NCBI GenBank assembly: GCA_009741485.1
Contig: CM019214.1
Location: 53,499,221-53,563,220, forward strand
Direction of reading: 5' to 3'
Length of the DNA: 64,000 nt
Source: Malurus cyaneus samueli
Lineage: Eukaryota; Chordata; Aves; Passeriformes; Maluridae
Below are positions 40,256 to 52,768 of this stretch, in pieces. Each line of letters begins with the position of its first letter. The first letter of the stretch is position 1. Under the pieces are notes generated by a model that was not told where the DNA came from, did not search any database, and saw only the letters and a program-made list of their open reading frames with translations. The translations under genes were made by a program, and so were the position numbers.

Positions 40256-40713
40256 TTTGGTAGTTTAACCTTGGCTAAATGCCAGGTGCCTGCTAAAGCT
40301 GCTCTATCACTTCCCTCAACCGGACAGGGGAGAGAGAATATAATTAGAATCTCGTGAGTAAAGATAAGGACAGAGAAAGTTCACTCACTAATTACCATCA
40401 TGGGCAAAACGGACTGAACTCAGGAAAATTAACTGAATTTATTACCAGCCAAATCAGAGTAGACTAATAAGTAAAACACATCTTAAAAACAGCTTTTCCC
40501 CACACCTCCCAGTTAGTTAGGACTGCTTCCCAGTCCTAAATTTACTCCCAGTTTTCTATTACATCCCCTCCAGCAGAAGAGGGAATAGGGGTGGTGCAAT
40601 CATTTTATCACTTTTCTGCTTCTGCTTCCTCCTCAGGGAGAGTTCTTCCTCTTCTTCAGTATGGGGTCCACCCCATGTGATACAGAGCTCCACAAATTTC
40701 TCCAGCATGATTT
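40256..40713 (-). mobile_element. Truncated avian ERV LTR (antisense)
   Basis: The plus strand reads GGTAGTTTAACCTTGGCTAA, TGCCAGGTGCCTGCTAAAGC, TGCTCTATCACTTCCCTCAA, GGACAGGGGAGAGAGAATAT, then TTTATTACCAGCCAAATCAG, and a TTCAGTATGGGGTCCACC block. From memory this is the antisense of the 3' part of an avian ERV LTR related to the one at 58834-59637. It is cut off near 40713, where homology stops inside the LTR. No internal retroviral sequence is attached. Confidence 0.8.
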
Positions 40714-43700
40714 GCCAATATATTAGTGTTTTCTTTAAGTTATCAAAGACACACCCATTTTTTATGAGAATTTTTCTTCACAGTGAGAAAATATTTTGCT
40801 ATTCGGCTTGGTAAAGAATGAAAACTCAGCTAAATGACTGACGGCTTTCTTACTGAAAGGCAAAGTCAGTACTGTCTAAGACTGCTTACACTACTTCCCC
40901 AGGGAACACTGCATTTGCTCCAAGACAGTGATCTTTTGGCACTTGACCAAGTTTTCTAAGAATTCATTTCTTATCAGGAGATCATAACATCCCTCCACAG
41001 AAAAGCTCTGCCAATGTGATGAGACTGTCAGCTGCAAGGGTCAACTTCCTAAAGCAAGGAACTGCAAAACAAGGCTGTGAAATTTCTTCCCAGAGAATGC
41101 AACAATTTCTTCTCAGTTGTCACCTATTATTCTTTCACCTCCCACCAAAATTTTAAACATTGAGAAAAAAAAGTCTCCTCTCTTTCTGTGTACACTCTCA
41201 CTATTCACTCCAAACTTAAGAGAGGTTACCCAATTCAAGCTGTTATAGGTTGAGTAGCTGGTGGAGTATTCAATGCATTCCTGAATTGAGTCAACCTTTG
41301 AGCTGAGGGCTTTACATAGATAGAACCTCATTGTTAAACCATTGAGCTCCATTGTTTCTCTTGTACACTAGCATGAACTACCAAGAAATTCAGTCTTTTG
41401 GACAGGCATCTCCTTAGCTGTGCCTAAAAATCTCCTTGGACATAATAACTGAATGAATATTTAGGAAAAAAAAATGGCCTCAACTGGAAAATTATCAAGA
41501 TCTGTATATATTGAATGATTAAACTTCTTGGATCATGTGAAGAGAGAAGTAGCTGTGTCTCTTTTTCCTGATTAGCAATGTGCATTAGTTGAAAGTATAC
41601 ATGAGTGAGGGCTGAACAAATGAAAGATGGGTGCTATTTCCTCAGTATTGCAAGAAATGGGAAACAACTACCTACTTCACAAAGGGAAAAGAACCAATGG
41701 ATAAATTGCAGTGTCCATCTATTTCTGCTTCAGATCAGTGCCTCCTGGGATGCCCCCTCTGGCATGGATGCTGGTGGAGCTTTGGATCAGAGAACGTCAG
41801 TGACACCACTATTTTGGCTGTATCCTGGCTCCATGCACAGAACCACTTTTTTTTCATGTCAAAGTGCACACTTTTACCACCTCAGGTTACTTGAGGTTTT
41901 GCTGTCTGAATTTCCTGACTTTTTCAGCCTGAAATACTGGCTGTCTCATTACCTAGAACAATTCTTCATACATTTCCTGTCCTGTAATTCATCTTTGTTG
42001 TTTATCTGATTACCACTATATTGCTGGCAGAGAACCTTGGCCAAATTAACTCCTTTTTAAAATAATTTATTAATAAACTCAGGAGACTGCTCAGATGACT
42101 CAAATGAACTTTATTAGCATAGTGTGAATAATTCAGCACTTTCTACAAAAAGAAAAGGCCTTAGGAAATACAGAATAAGGATGCTATCTTGTCCACCTTC
42201 CTAGCTAGGCTTTCCCGGAGTCAAAGGGAACAGGTCTGTTACCAAGGTCTGTCCTCATGAGGAGGTGTTCAGACTTTACTTTTTATAGGAGAGCATATTT
42301 TCAGACATGAAGCCTACTTTTTAAAAAATATTATTAAGAAATCACATAATATTGATATCTTGGGGAAGTTTCTTCTATATGAATAATAAGTAGTTGAGAC
42401 TAAACAACTGCAGGGGTTTCCAAAATGACAAGTCAATATTGTAACTAATTCCCCAGTCTGAACTGTAAATTAACTTTAGGCATGTGTGACTAAAATTTAA
42501 GTTTTGATTCTGAACTCAGAACAGTGGGTGCATTGAGCAAGAGCCTGCTGAAGAATCTTGATTATATATTAAATCTTGATTATAATTTTGACAAGATGAT
42601 GCAATGATAACTCAAGAATGTTCTAAGGTGATTGTGGACAAAGGAATTCTATGTTATGATGTGTTTTCATAACAAATTAAAGTGGAAAAGGAGATCTTTC
42701 AGAGATCCGCCCAGACTAGAAGAAATTCTTTAATGAGGATACTTTCTATTTTTGGGGATTTTATCCTCTGCTTGTTTTCCTGAGAAATGTCTCTTCCAGC
42801 TGCAGTATGCTTGTTCACAGCATGAGCTACTGCTCCTATGCTCTCAAAGGAGAGAAAAAAATACATAGGGGAGGAAAAGAGCATAATACTATGTTTAACC
42901 TTGTGAGTATCCTAAAGAACTGCAGTATTTTCAACCTGTGATGGGCTCATGATTCTGCCAAAGCCACTGGCAGAGAACTACTTTAGTCTTCAGTTGAATT
43001 CAGGTTTTCTGCATTCTGTGTATGGGAAACAACCCTGGTTCAAAGCCCCTGGAGCCCAGATTCTCATTGCACTATACCCCACAATCAGGATTCCACCATG
43101 CTGGTGGAATAAGTACTTTTGGGACAAAAGGGCATAGAGACTGGAGCTCTGGTTGTCCAAGACATGAATGAATCTGTCTGCTCTGAGATTGCTTTTATGG
43201 TGAGTTTCTTTTCCACCTCAGTTTTTCCCTCTTTAAATATCATACCTGCACCTACTTAGCTCTCCAGAGTAGTAAGGATTAATTAGCTCCTGTTTATAGA
43301 TTTCCCTGAATATGCAATGAGCAAAATTATTTTCTCTTACAATTGAATCCTGTGATTTCTACAATTGTTAATTGCTGTTAAAATATGTATAAATTATTAT
43401 AACTTGTTTCACCATGGAAGAGGTGACAAGCTTCTCTATGGGTAAGAATGCAATGTACACCTCTTTTTTTTTGCTATTAATTTATTTTTGCTCCATTGCC
43501 AAAGGCTTTTCTGTGGCCCCTGGGAAAAGAAAATCACACTGGCCTGATTGCCTTTGTCTTATTCATTCTCTGCTAGGAAGGCAACAAGTTCACATTTTAA
43601 AACAAATCCTCTGAGATTTCTGTGTGGTAATTTCTATAAATCTGCTGGAAGTACATTTTCTAAATGACAATATCTGATTTTGTTTACAAAACGCCAAACT

Positions 43701-45288
43701 CAATCCTGTTGTAAATATCATGAACCAATGCTTTTAACTTTTATTCAGTTAATTCAAAATACTAAAGCAGTAAAAACATTGCTTAGATGAGCATTGTAAA
43801 AGCTGTGATTTATAGTGCCAGTTGCTCAAATGATAGCTTTATAGGATTAAATTATTTACAGCTAGAAATTCAAGAAAGCTAAAACTAAATGCAAACCCAA
43901 TAATGTTATTTATGTTTCTTTTGAAAAGATGGTAATTATTTTTTCTTACTCCTTCTTCATTGCTTCCCACTGCATAACTTTCAGTAATTGAAATACGTGT
44001 GATAGGAAATTTTAAGTTGCAAATAAGTTCTTTCTGGAAAAATGTACATTTTCCCAAAACTCCCAAATCCCTCGCATATTTTTAATATTTTTTCTTCAAA
44101 GTTATCAGAAACAGTCTTTTTAAGTCTTTATTCACCCTTCCCAAGATTATCTAGGCTGAAAGCTTCTTCTTAAATGAGTGGAATCAATACAATACCTAGA
44201 CCGAGTTTCAAATCTTAGTCACCAGCGAATTCCATTGAAAACTCTATGCTTTCAAATTACAGTCTTATATGCTGTGATCATGTGTATTTTCAGGAGAAAT
44301 TCAGCTACAGTATATCCTGCATGCTGGGTTTACCTGGGGTACAATCCTTACTGTAAATAAAAATTCAATTTTGTTCAGTGAGCAGTTCCTGTAATCTGCG
44401 CTGTAAGAGTTACCCTCCACTAAGATTGAAGGGAGATGGGAAAATCACAGGAAACATCTCAATCCATCAAGGATTATGCCAGTATCTTTATCACACAAAG
44501 AAACTGTGTCTTGGGGAACATCCTTTATGAGCTGCAAAAGACAAGAAGAAAGTAGGAGAAAGAAGTTCTGGGGGTACTTGACGGTCCAAGAATTCACAGA
44601 AGAAACCAGCAACAAAACCTGCAAAGTCCCACCAATGTTGGAAGTTATCTCAAGAATGAAAGCAGCATAAAAAACATGATTCAGGAAAGATAAATAACAT
44701 ACCTTTGAAGGAAAAATAAGATGTAATATGCATGACATATATATACAGTAGATACTTGGATTTTTTTATTGAGACATGCACATAATTATGTTAAAGGAAA
44801 ATGTCAATAAAAGACATGAGACTGATTAGCAATTTGGGAGAACAAAAATCAGATACTCATTATATGCCAGCACCTGTTAGCAGATTCCAGAATTTTTTTC
44901 ACTTTGTTATTATTTGATCAGAATGTCACATCAGAAATTAATTACTATTATAGGCTAGTTAAAAAATTCAGCCATGAACTCATGGAGTTAAGTGTATCCC
45001 ATGACTGGAAACTACTCACATGGAAGGAGTGCTGAGAAAGGAGAAGAAACAATTTACTGTCAAAGATATATTTTCAGAAACTGTCAGTTCTGCAGTTGTA
45101 TACAATGAAGTCATCCTTAAGACAGTGTTACTTGAGAGCTATAAGCAAATAATTATTTTTTATTTATTTAATTGCACTTAGTATTTACAAAAGAAAATGA
45201 AGTGAAATAAAAATGAAACAATCCAGGGCCATGCAATGACTCCTCCATTTCTATAAATGGCTCTTTGCAAAGCAACCCCTGAGGCACC
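40714..45288. other. Non-coding DNA, no gene seen
   Basis: AT-rich. A 134-codon plus frame at 41605-42009 is the longest here; it shows no domain, has aromatic-rich low-complexity ends and lies in sequence I cannot link to a family. A 13-bp direct repeat occurs at 42554 and 42572. Confidence 0.6.
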
Positions 45289-48200
45289 TTTATCCTGTAG
45301 TGAACTAAACTGGGCAACTCGGTTCAAGATGCAATGCAAGCTTTGCAGAAGACGAAAAGGCAATGAGATAAGGCAGAGGAATGAAAATCCCTCTGGTACA
45401 ATTGGCTGTGGAGATAAAATTTCTGACTGATAAAAGACTGGTGTCTATATATTCTGTGGTCTAGGGAAGCACATCAGGGAAGGGTCAGTATGGAGTTGCC
45501 TGACTTAACCTCTGCCATCAACCACTGCTGGAGACAGGGTATCTGGCTAGAGAGATCTTTGATTATAGCCATCCTATGCTCATGGATGCAATTTAGTACA
45601 GAATAAGGACTCTATGAATATGAACTATTCATAGATGGTCATATGGACTATATAAAGAGAGGAAGAAGTAATGTTATTTGAAAACTTTGACAGACTTACT
45701 CTCCAGTCGTGAAATAATGTTTGCCAGGCCACTGGGCAAACAAGTAAAAGTAATTTCCAGTAAACTGAGTGAGCATCAGAAATGAGCTAGGCTGTTATGC
45801 AGGGAACACAAAGTAAAAGAACTTCGGCTTTTCTACAGTGAAGAAAACATAGGAGTTTTGTTATAAAGAAATGAAAGAAAACCCATGTCTGCCTGGGAAA
45901 AGAATAGCTATATTTGGCAAATTCAGACTCTAAAAAAGGAAATCTTCTGTTAGAAAATATCCATTACTATAAAACATGGAATCCACAGAAAAATCACCAT
46001 TTCTTATTAAAAGCCAGATTGATTTTAAATGGAGTCTATCTGTGTTTTGGAAAACATAACTAAAGAAGTCTTTTTATTCTCAAAAAGGGAAGTTATTTTT
46101 AATTAAGAAAAATACTTGGAATTTTAGGCCATTATAAAAAGAACACTCCTTGTTGAGGAGAGAATGAAACCGTGATATATAATTTAGATAATCTAGTCTA
46201 AATTGGTGGATAGTGCATAAATCATCACACACTTCTTTATAATATACATCCTATGTAAAACAAATTAACAAAGATTGAAAAAAAGATTGAAATTAATAGG
46301 AAGCAAATTATCCAAAACCATGGTTCACAGAAAACTGAAAAGTGTCAGTCAAATAGAACTCAATATACTTTTCATTAAATTGGAGAGGATATTAAGTTTG
46401 ACACACTTTGAGCTAATAATAACCAATATAAAGAGTTTTTATTGTACTTAGTGATGGTTACACAAGAATAACACCAATAAAGAAATAATTGAATAAATTA
46501 GTTTCCTGACATTGATAAGAAAGCAATACTTCCAATAAAGTAAAATACGCAATCCATCAATTTAACGAGAGCATTTCCTAGGAAAAATGGAAAGTCTACA
46601 GCGGGAGTTACTGTGCAGTTAATGGCCTAGAGCAAAGTGTAGGTCACAGGAAAATATTTAAATAAACTTCATGAGAGCTCAGCAATTACTAGGGAAGAAG
46701 CAATGGCTCAACAGAACAAATTACCACTGTTCTGGACATGCCACTGAGGTTTTACAAATGACAGGATGGAGCCTGGGTGGATGAGCCTGTCTTCCTTAAA
46801 AATTAGTTTTAAAAGATCATGACTGAGTGCATAAATGTAAGTCTTCAGTTGTGATTTTACAGGGAGATTTTATGGCAGTTGGAGATCAAGCTGAGTAGCT
46901 TCAAGTTAATTTTCTTTCAGTGGGGAGAGATACATAGATTGATGCAGTCTTTATTTTTTATTACTGAAGTTATTTTATCCAATCATAAACAAAGCTAAAT
47001 TCAAGTGAAATCGAGAATGTTTTTAGCTCGCTACCAAAAATAAACCAAACAAAAAAACTCTAAACCATCCAAAACACTTATGCACTTTTAATTTTCTCTT
47101 TTAAACCCTAGATACACTGTTTGGGGTTTTGTTGCCTTTAGGAAGAGAAAAGGTTGGAGGATTTCACCTCAGTGAAATGAGGTTATTTTACACAGTAATT
47201 TACAGAAAATATGGACAGTGACAGCCCACATTGGGGAGGCAGTAGTTTAAACCTTCACCTCATATCTGATGTTTACACAAGGTAAAAGCATCAGAGCAAA
47301 CAAAAGCTTTCAGCAGCCCTTTGGTGAGTGCAGAATAGTCCCGGTTCCTGTCATGAGAGCAGTAGCCCTCTTGCATGTCCTGTTGCAAGGTACTGCACTG
47401 GCTCTTAGGGTTTCTAGCACCACTAGGTAGTCAAGAGGACTGAGGAGATTCATGTATTTACACATGTGGTTCCATCCAAATCTATGATATACCACAGATA
47501 ATCTGGCATTAATTCCAGGCAGTTCTTGCTGAAGGAGGAAAAATCAAAAAGTGCCATCATCTACATGGGCTATTACTTCAAAACAACTGATGCCCATAAA
47601 AACTTCCTGCTGCACCATAGTTTGCAATTTTTGCTGCTCTTCTTGTAACCCATTCAGGAGCCTGGATCACTGGATGATGAGCTCAGGATTCTGAGAAGCA
47701 GAGTATCATGCAAACTGTGATTTTTTTACCCTCTAACTCAAATAATCTACATTCATCCTATTTAGGCAATAGGTAATGAAGTTGCTGTCATATAATTAAC
47801 ATTTTTTTGCTTCCCACTGAAAGCTGTAAAGCTAATAATTCATATAATGCAACATTTTTTGGGATCACAGGGGCTTGAGATAGCAATAGTTAAGAGCGAG
47901 TGGGGAAGGCAAGAATGGTGCAATTGTCCAGATTTTGCATTCTAGCCACAATAAACTTCTCTCCTTTTTGTGGATCTCACCAGAACGTTTAACAAGAGAA
48001 GGACAATGAGACAGAAACCAAAGAAATGGTTCACATAGAAATGGTTCACAGAAACTGACTCAATGGCAAGAACACGGATAGAAAAATATTAGTCCACTGG
48101 AAGATCTTGACATACAGATGATAGGATAATGATTTGCATGCAAGTTAGGCACCATAGTAAAAATTACATTTATTTTTAGTACATTTCAATTTTTCCATAT

Positions 48201-51188
48201 ACTATTAATCTAAGTTTGAATATGTGAAAACACATGAAAATTCATTTCCGTATGTGCTGAGTATAATTGCTGACTGAGTCAGAAAGCCCTCTTAAAGCCT
48301 AGGACTTGAAGAAATTTTAGTCCAGATGAGTAAGAAAGGTAGTCATAACAAAGTCACAGAAACAAAATATATTATATTAGACTGAGTTTTTGTTATTATT
48401 GACTAAATAATTTTACAGTTTCTATTAAGAGCTGAGGATTTCCATTTAATGGGTTTGATAGGAAATACCAGAGTAGTAGAGAATTTAAAACCAAGGACCC
48501 TTCTGTTTCAGCTTTTAAGTTTGTTACAAACAAAACTTTGATTATACATGTCCACCACCTCTTATCACATTATATTTTACAATAATTTTAAGAAAAACCT
48601 CCACATGGAGTAAATTCTCCTTAAGCCATATCCATGAAGCATTACTCGTGCAAGCCAGATGAAAATCTGTATCTCCCTTCTTCTTCCCTCTCAGTTTCTA
48701 AAATCCTTATTTCACTAGAGGTTTGTTGCTCATTAATATTTTAACGTAGAGTATGAGAAGATCAGTTTTACTACCTTACATTTTTTAAGCCCCTCCATTG
48801 TGGTTAGAAGCTCATTCTTTCAGTGGAAGCCCAAACCAATGACAATGAATTACTATTGAAAGCAAAATATTAAAAATGGTCTTTTCACATTTGTAGCTTT
48901 CAGACCTACAAAATTCATGGTATGTCTTAATGAAGAACTGATTATTCGACATTAAAAGACATACCTTATTACAGATGTTTTTTGGCCACTGGTTCAAGAA
49001 ACCCATGTTGCAGCATCATTTCTCTAAAGGTGCAGCAGAGTGCAAGGCATAGTTAAAAATTTTTAATGGCCAGAGCTTTGTACTTCAAATATTTCTTCTG
49101 GCTGCATAAAATGACCATATGAGAAAAAGATATGCTTGAGCAACGCATGTGAGTTACCCTGCTTCTTCACAGCTCACTAATTCTTCTGTCTCCAGATAGA
49201 AAGAAAAAAGGGTTGAAGGCAAATGATTACACCAGCAGTCTGAACTAATCACATAGAGTGAAAATATTTACCTTTTTAAACTCAGCCCTTATGATCCAAA
49301 TGAGGTGAAAGTCTTATGGGATGCAAAAAAAAAGTAATATAATGGAAAATGCTAATTATTATGTGTTGCAGCTCTGTAGCAATTCCAATTCCCATTTTGT
49401 TGGGTTTTTTGGGGAGCAGTGGGTATATGCAGTGAAAATGGGTATTTGAATAATAGGACTAGAGCCTTGTGACTAAAGAAAAAATATTATTCATAATAAG
49501 AAACATATTTTAAATTCAACAGCAATCTTTAAGTGCACTAAATTGCTTAGAGAGCAGCTGTACTCTTACTTTATCTGCTTACATGTCAATGGTTAAAAAC
49601 ATCTCGTAAATTCACTGATGTTACATTGGTGTAAAATTGTTGCTGAGGAGATAGATCAGGTTCATAATTTCACATAAATCGTATTTATTTGTAATGGAAC
49701 CATGTGACCCATAGATAAATGCACACTTGTTGTGGATCATTTAACACAACCATCTGTACATTTCTTAAGAATGAAACTTTCACCACAGTGTGACTTTTGT
49801 TCAGGATATCAATCAGGTTATTATTGTTTGTCTTAATTCACTCTCACAATAAGATCACACTTTTGCTTGGCAGATGAAATAAGGAATAATGAGATACTTA
49901 GAGAAATTACATTTCTACATCATAATATAATCAGATTTTAATGAAACAAGTAATATATAGTATTTGCACAATTTCGTTTTTTGATAAACCATACTAGGCT
50001 AGCATAAGATTTGTTTTGGTGGCCATGAAGAACATGAAATTATTTATTCTTTGAAGTAAAATGCTGCTCTATCTGTTAAAAATCTATTACAAGATTATAC
50101 ACAGCCCTTATTATATCTCTCCTAGTGGATAATTGGAGGTCTGAGGTATTATTTAAAGTGATGAAGTAGCAACCTTAGCTCATTTTACACTTTTCAATTT
50201 CATGCTTGTCTTCTGTAAAATTTTCTCAATAAATTAATGTTCAACAGAACATGGATGCAGCACAAACTATAAAACTTAAATACATATTGATAAAAATTGT
50301 ATGCAGAGTCAATGAAATCAGAATTTCTGATTAATGTGTTTTACTGATCAGTGCAAGCTTTTGTTATAAGACACATTAAACAACACCAAACGTAATCAAG
50401 ACAAGTTACAAATCAGAAAGCCAGCAAAAAAAAAAAAAAAAAACTTCAAGAGAAGTAGCTGAATCTTTACAAGAGACTGTGAGTTAATTTCCCATGTTTA
50501 ATTCTATGTTAGCTACAAAACATGCTTAACCTATATACTCTTTTGTTGTACAGAAATGAAACAAAGTAATGAATATTCAAGTCTGATTTTTTCTGGAAAA
50601 CACTGAGAACTTAAAAGTATCCAATGTTTAAAGGTGAGCCATTGTAGCTGCCCAGTATTCAATGCCCTGAACTACACCTCCAGAAGGAAAAACAATTCTT
50701 AAATGTGCCTTAAAGATGTGCCAAATTTCTTTAATGGTCTTATGAAATGAAGTAGCATCAAACCACGGAAGAAAAAAATATTAGCACAAATGAAAAAAAT
50801 CCCCACAAATCTATACTTTAAAAATTTACTGTGTTGGTTTTGCTTGGCCCAGTTTTTGGTAGTGGGGCGCCAAAAAGATGGCGCCTGTGAGAAGCTTCTG
50901 GAGGCTTCCACCATGTCCAGCAGAGCCAATTGCTGTTGGCTCTGAGGATGATGGACATGCCACTGACCAAACCTGGGCCAATTAAAGATAGTGGTTACGC
51001 CTCTGTGAAAACATATTTAAGAAGAAATCAAAACAAAAGAAGGACACACAGTAGTTTTGCCGGTGGAGGAGGCTGAGAAATATGTGAGGGAATGCAGACA
51101 CCAAGGTCAGTGGAGGAGGGACCTCACGGTGCAGCAGTTTTAGGATGACTGTCTGCCCGTGGGGGGACTCACACTGCAGCAGATGTGT
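45289..51188 (+). repeat. Copy 1 of a ~6-kb direct duplication
   Basis: This block recurs at 52329-58731 in the same orientation. Starting at TATCCTGTAGTGAACTAAAC (45291) the two copies are collinear; the coordinate offset is 7040 at the start and 7543 at the end. Copy 1 reads as clean sequence throughout: AT-rich, an 18-A run at 50426-50443 and an LTR from 50829. A 62-codon minus frame at 47310-47495 has a partner in copy 2, but the differences between them are nearly all amino-acid changing, so it is not treated as a gene. Confidence 0.93.
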
Positions 51189-51300
51189 GGGGTGTGGTGG
51201 GGGGAATTTGGTTAGAAATGGTAAAATGATAAATTCCCCTGGTGTTTTTTTTGGTTGTTTTTGTTTTTTCTCCATTCAAGTGGGTCTCTTTCCTTGTTAT
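50829..51300 (+). mobile_element. Avian ERV LTR, 5' part, sense strand
   Basis: It starts TGTGTTGGTTTTGCTTGGCC and continues GATGGCGCCTGTGAGAAGC, CTTCCACCATGTCCAGCAGA, GGCTCTGAGGATGATGGAC, then an ATATTTAAGAAG TATA-like box near 51013. This matches, in reverse complement, the last 120 bases of the LTR at 58834-59637, so they belong to related families. From memory it is an ERVL-type avian LTR. The 3' end is unclear: after about 51240 the sequence becomes T/G-rich and unfamiliar, and this coincides with the end of the duplicated block. No internal retroviral genes follow. Confidence 0.8.
51012..51020 (+). promoter_or_regulatory. TATA-like box of the LTR
   Basis: CATATTTAA lies about 185 bases into the LTR, where the U3 promoter would sit. 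The copy at 58567 has lost one T. Any present activity is unknown. Confidence 0.35.
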
Positions 51301-52328
51301 TGTTCCGCGTAACTATCATGAAGATTTGGTGAATTTTTTTTGATTAAAGTTGGTTTGGAACTTGAGTTTTGTATTTCTTTAGTTTAAGGTATTATTTTGT
51401 CTTTGATTTCTTTGATTTTCCGCCTGCGCCTTTGTTTTCGTTTGCTCTTTTTGTTCGCTGTTAATTTCTACTATGGCTGATTTCATTTGAATCATGAAAA
51501 TATCATAGTGCAGAATAAAGAGTTTGCCGTGTAATAGATTTATAGGGATTTTCTAACAGAAGAGTTTTTTTAAGAAATACATATTCATTTCTAGTTTTTG
51601 AGGTATAGAGTTCTTTTGCTTAGTATTACAGGCAGTGAGCTCTAATTTACATAAGGAACTGTGGAAGTTTTCTTTTTTATATACCATAATTTCAGTTTTC
51701 TGTATACATAATAAAAATTTATGGATTAGTTTTTTTAATTTATTTATATTATTGTCCACCTTTTTCTAAGACAATTCTATAAAATTTAGTTTCCCCAACT
51801 GCTTGCAAGGCTAACCTGTGATCGTTTTTTAGCCCGCAACGAGGAGATCCTCCACAATTATTGAATGTTTACTGTTCAGTTTAGTCAGGAATACGAAGCC
51901 TATTTAGAATTGCCTTGTTTAATTGGTTTGCCTGTATAAATCTGTACATTTGCCTCTATAAACGTATAATTAGTGTAAATTTTTGATTGTTGGAGGGCTC
52001 TCTTTTTTTTTTTTTTTTTTTGAGTTACACCTCTCTTCCTACTTTGCTACAAACACAAACTAGATGAGGCCAGTGTGAAATTATGCGTCGTAATCTTGTT
52101 GTGAAGATTAGCCCTCTTAGGGTGCCCAAGCACATAGAGTATAGCGAAAGAGGGGACAGCGGCGAAATAATAAAAAATGCATATGGACCACAACTTTCTC
52201 CCACCCAGCCGGCATACCACAACCTCAGCCCCTCTCGTTCCTTCTCCCCTTCCAAGATTTATGTGTACCTAAAATGCTTCCTGTCTTAGCTAAAAGGGGC
52301 AATACGCCACGCTGCTCTACGACATGTA
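51301..52328. other. Unfamiliar T-rich spacer between the copies, doubtful quality
   Basis: T-rich with many short homopolymers and a 19-T run (52003-52021), unlike the flanking DNA in texture. 15 bases at 51548-51562 are the exact reverse complement of 45944-45958 in copy 1, with looser similarity around them; this hints at an inverted noisy fragment but could be chance. No gene. I suspect unpolished gap-fill sequence. Confidence 0.5.
52003..52021 (+). repeat. Poly-T run (19 T)
   Basis: An uninterrupted T run inside the doubtful spacer; it could be a sequencing artefact. Confidence 0.85.
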
Positions 52329-52768
52329 TTTATCCTGTAGTGAACTAAACTGGGTAACTCGGTTCAAGATGCAATGCAAGCTTTGCAGAAGATGAAAAGG
52401 CAGTGAGATAAGGCAGAGGAATGAAAATCCCTCTGGTACAATTGGCTGTGGAGATAAAATTTCTGACTGATAAAAGACTGGTGTCTATATATTCTGTGGT
52501 CTAGGGAAGCACATCAGGGAAGGGTCAGTATGGAGTTGCCTGACTTAACCTCTGCCATCAACCACTGCTGGAGACAGGGTATCTGGCTAGAGAGATCTTT
52601 GATTATAGCCATCCTATGCTCATGGATGCAATTTAGTACAGAATAAGGACTCTATGAATATGAACTATTCATAGATGGTCATATGGACTATATAAAGAGA
52701 GGAAGAAGTAATGAAATAATGTTTGCCAGGCCACTGGGCAAACAAGTAAAAGTAATTTCCAGTAAACT

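Noticed and set aside
41605..42009. 134-codon plus-strand open frame
   Set aside because: No domain, signal or family recognised, and an overlapping frame in another register. A search in bird proteomes would settle it; I do not call a gene.
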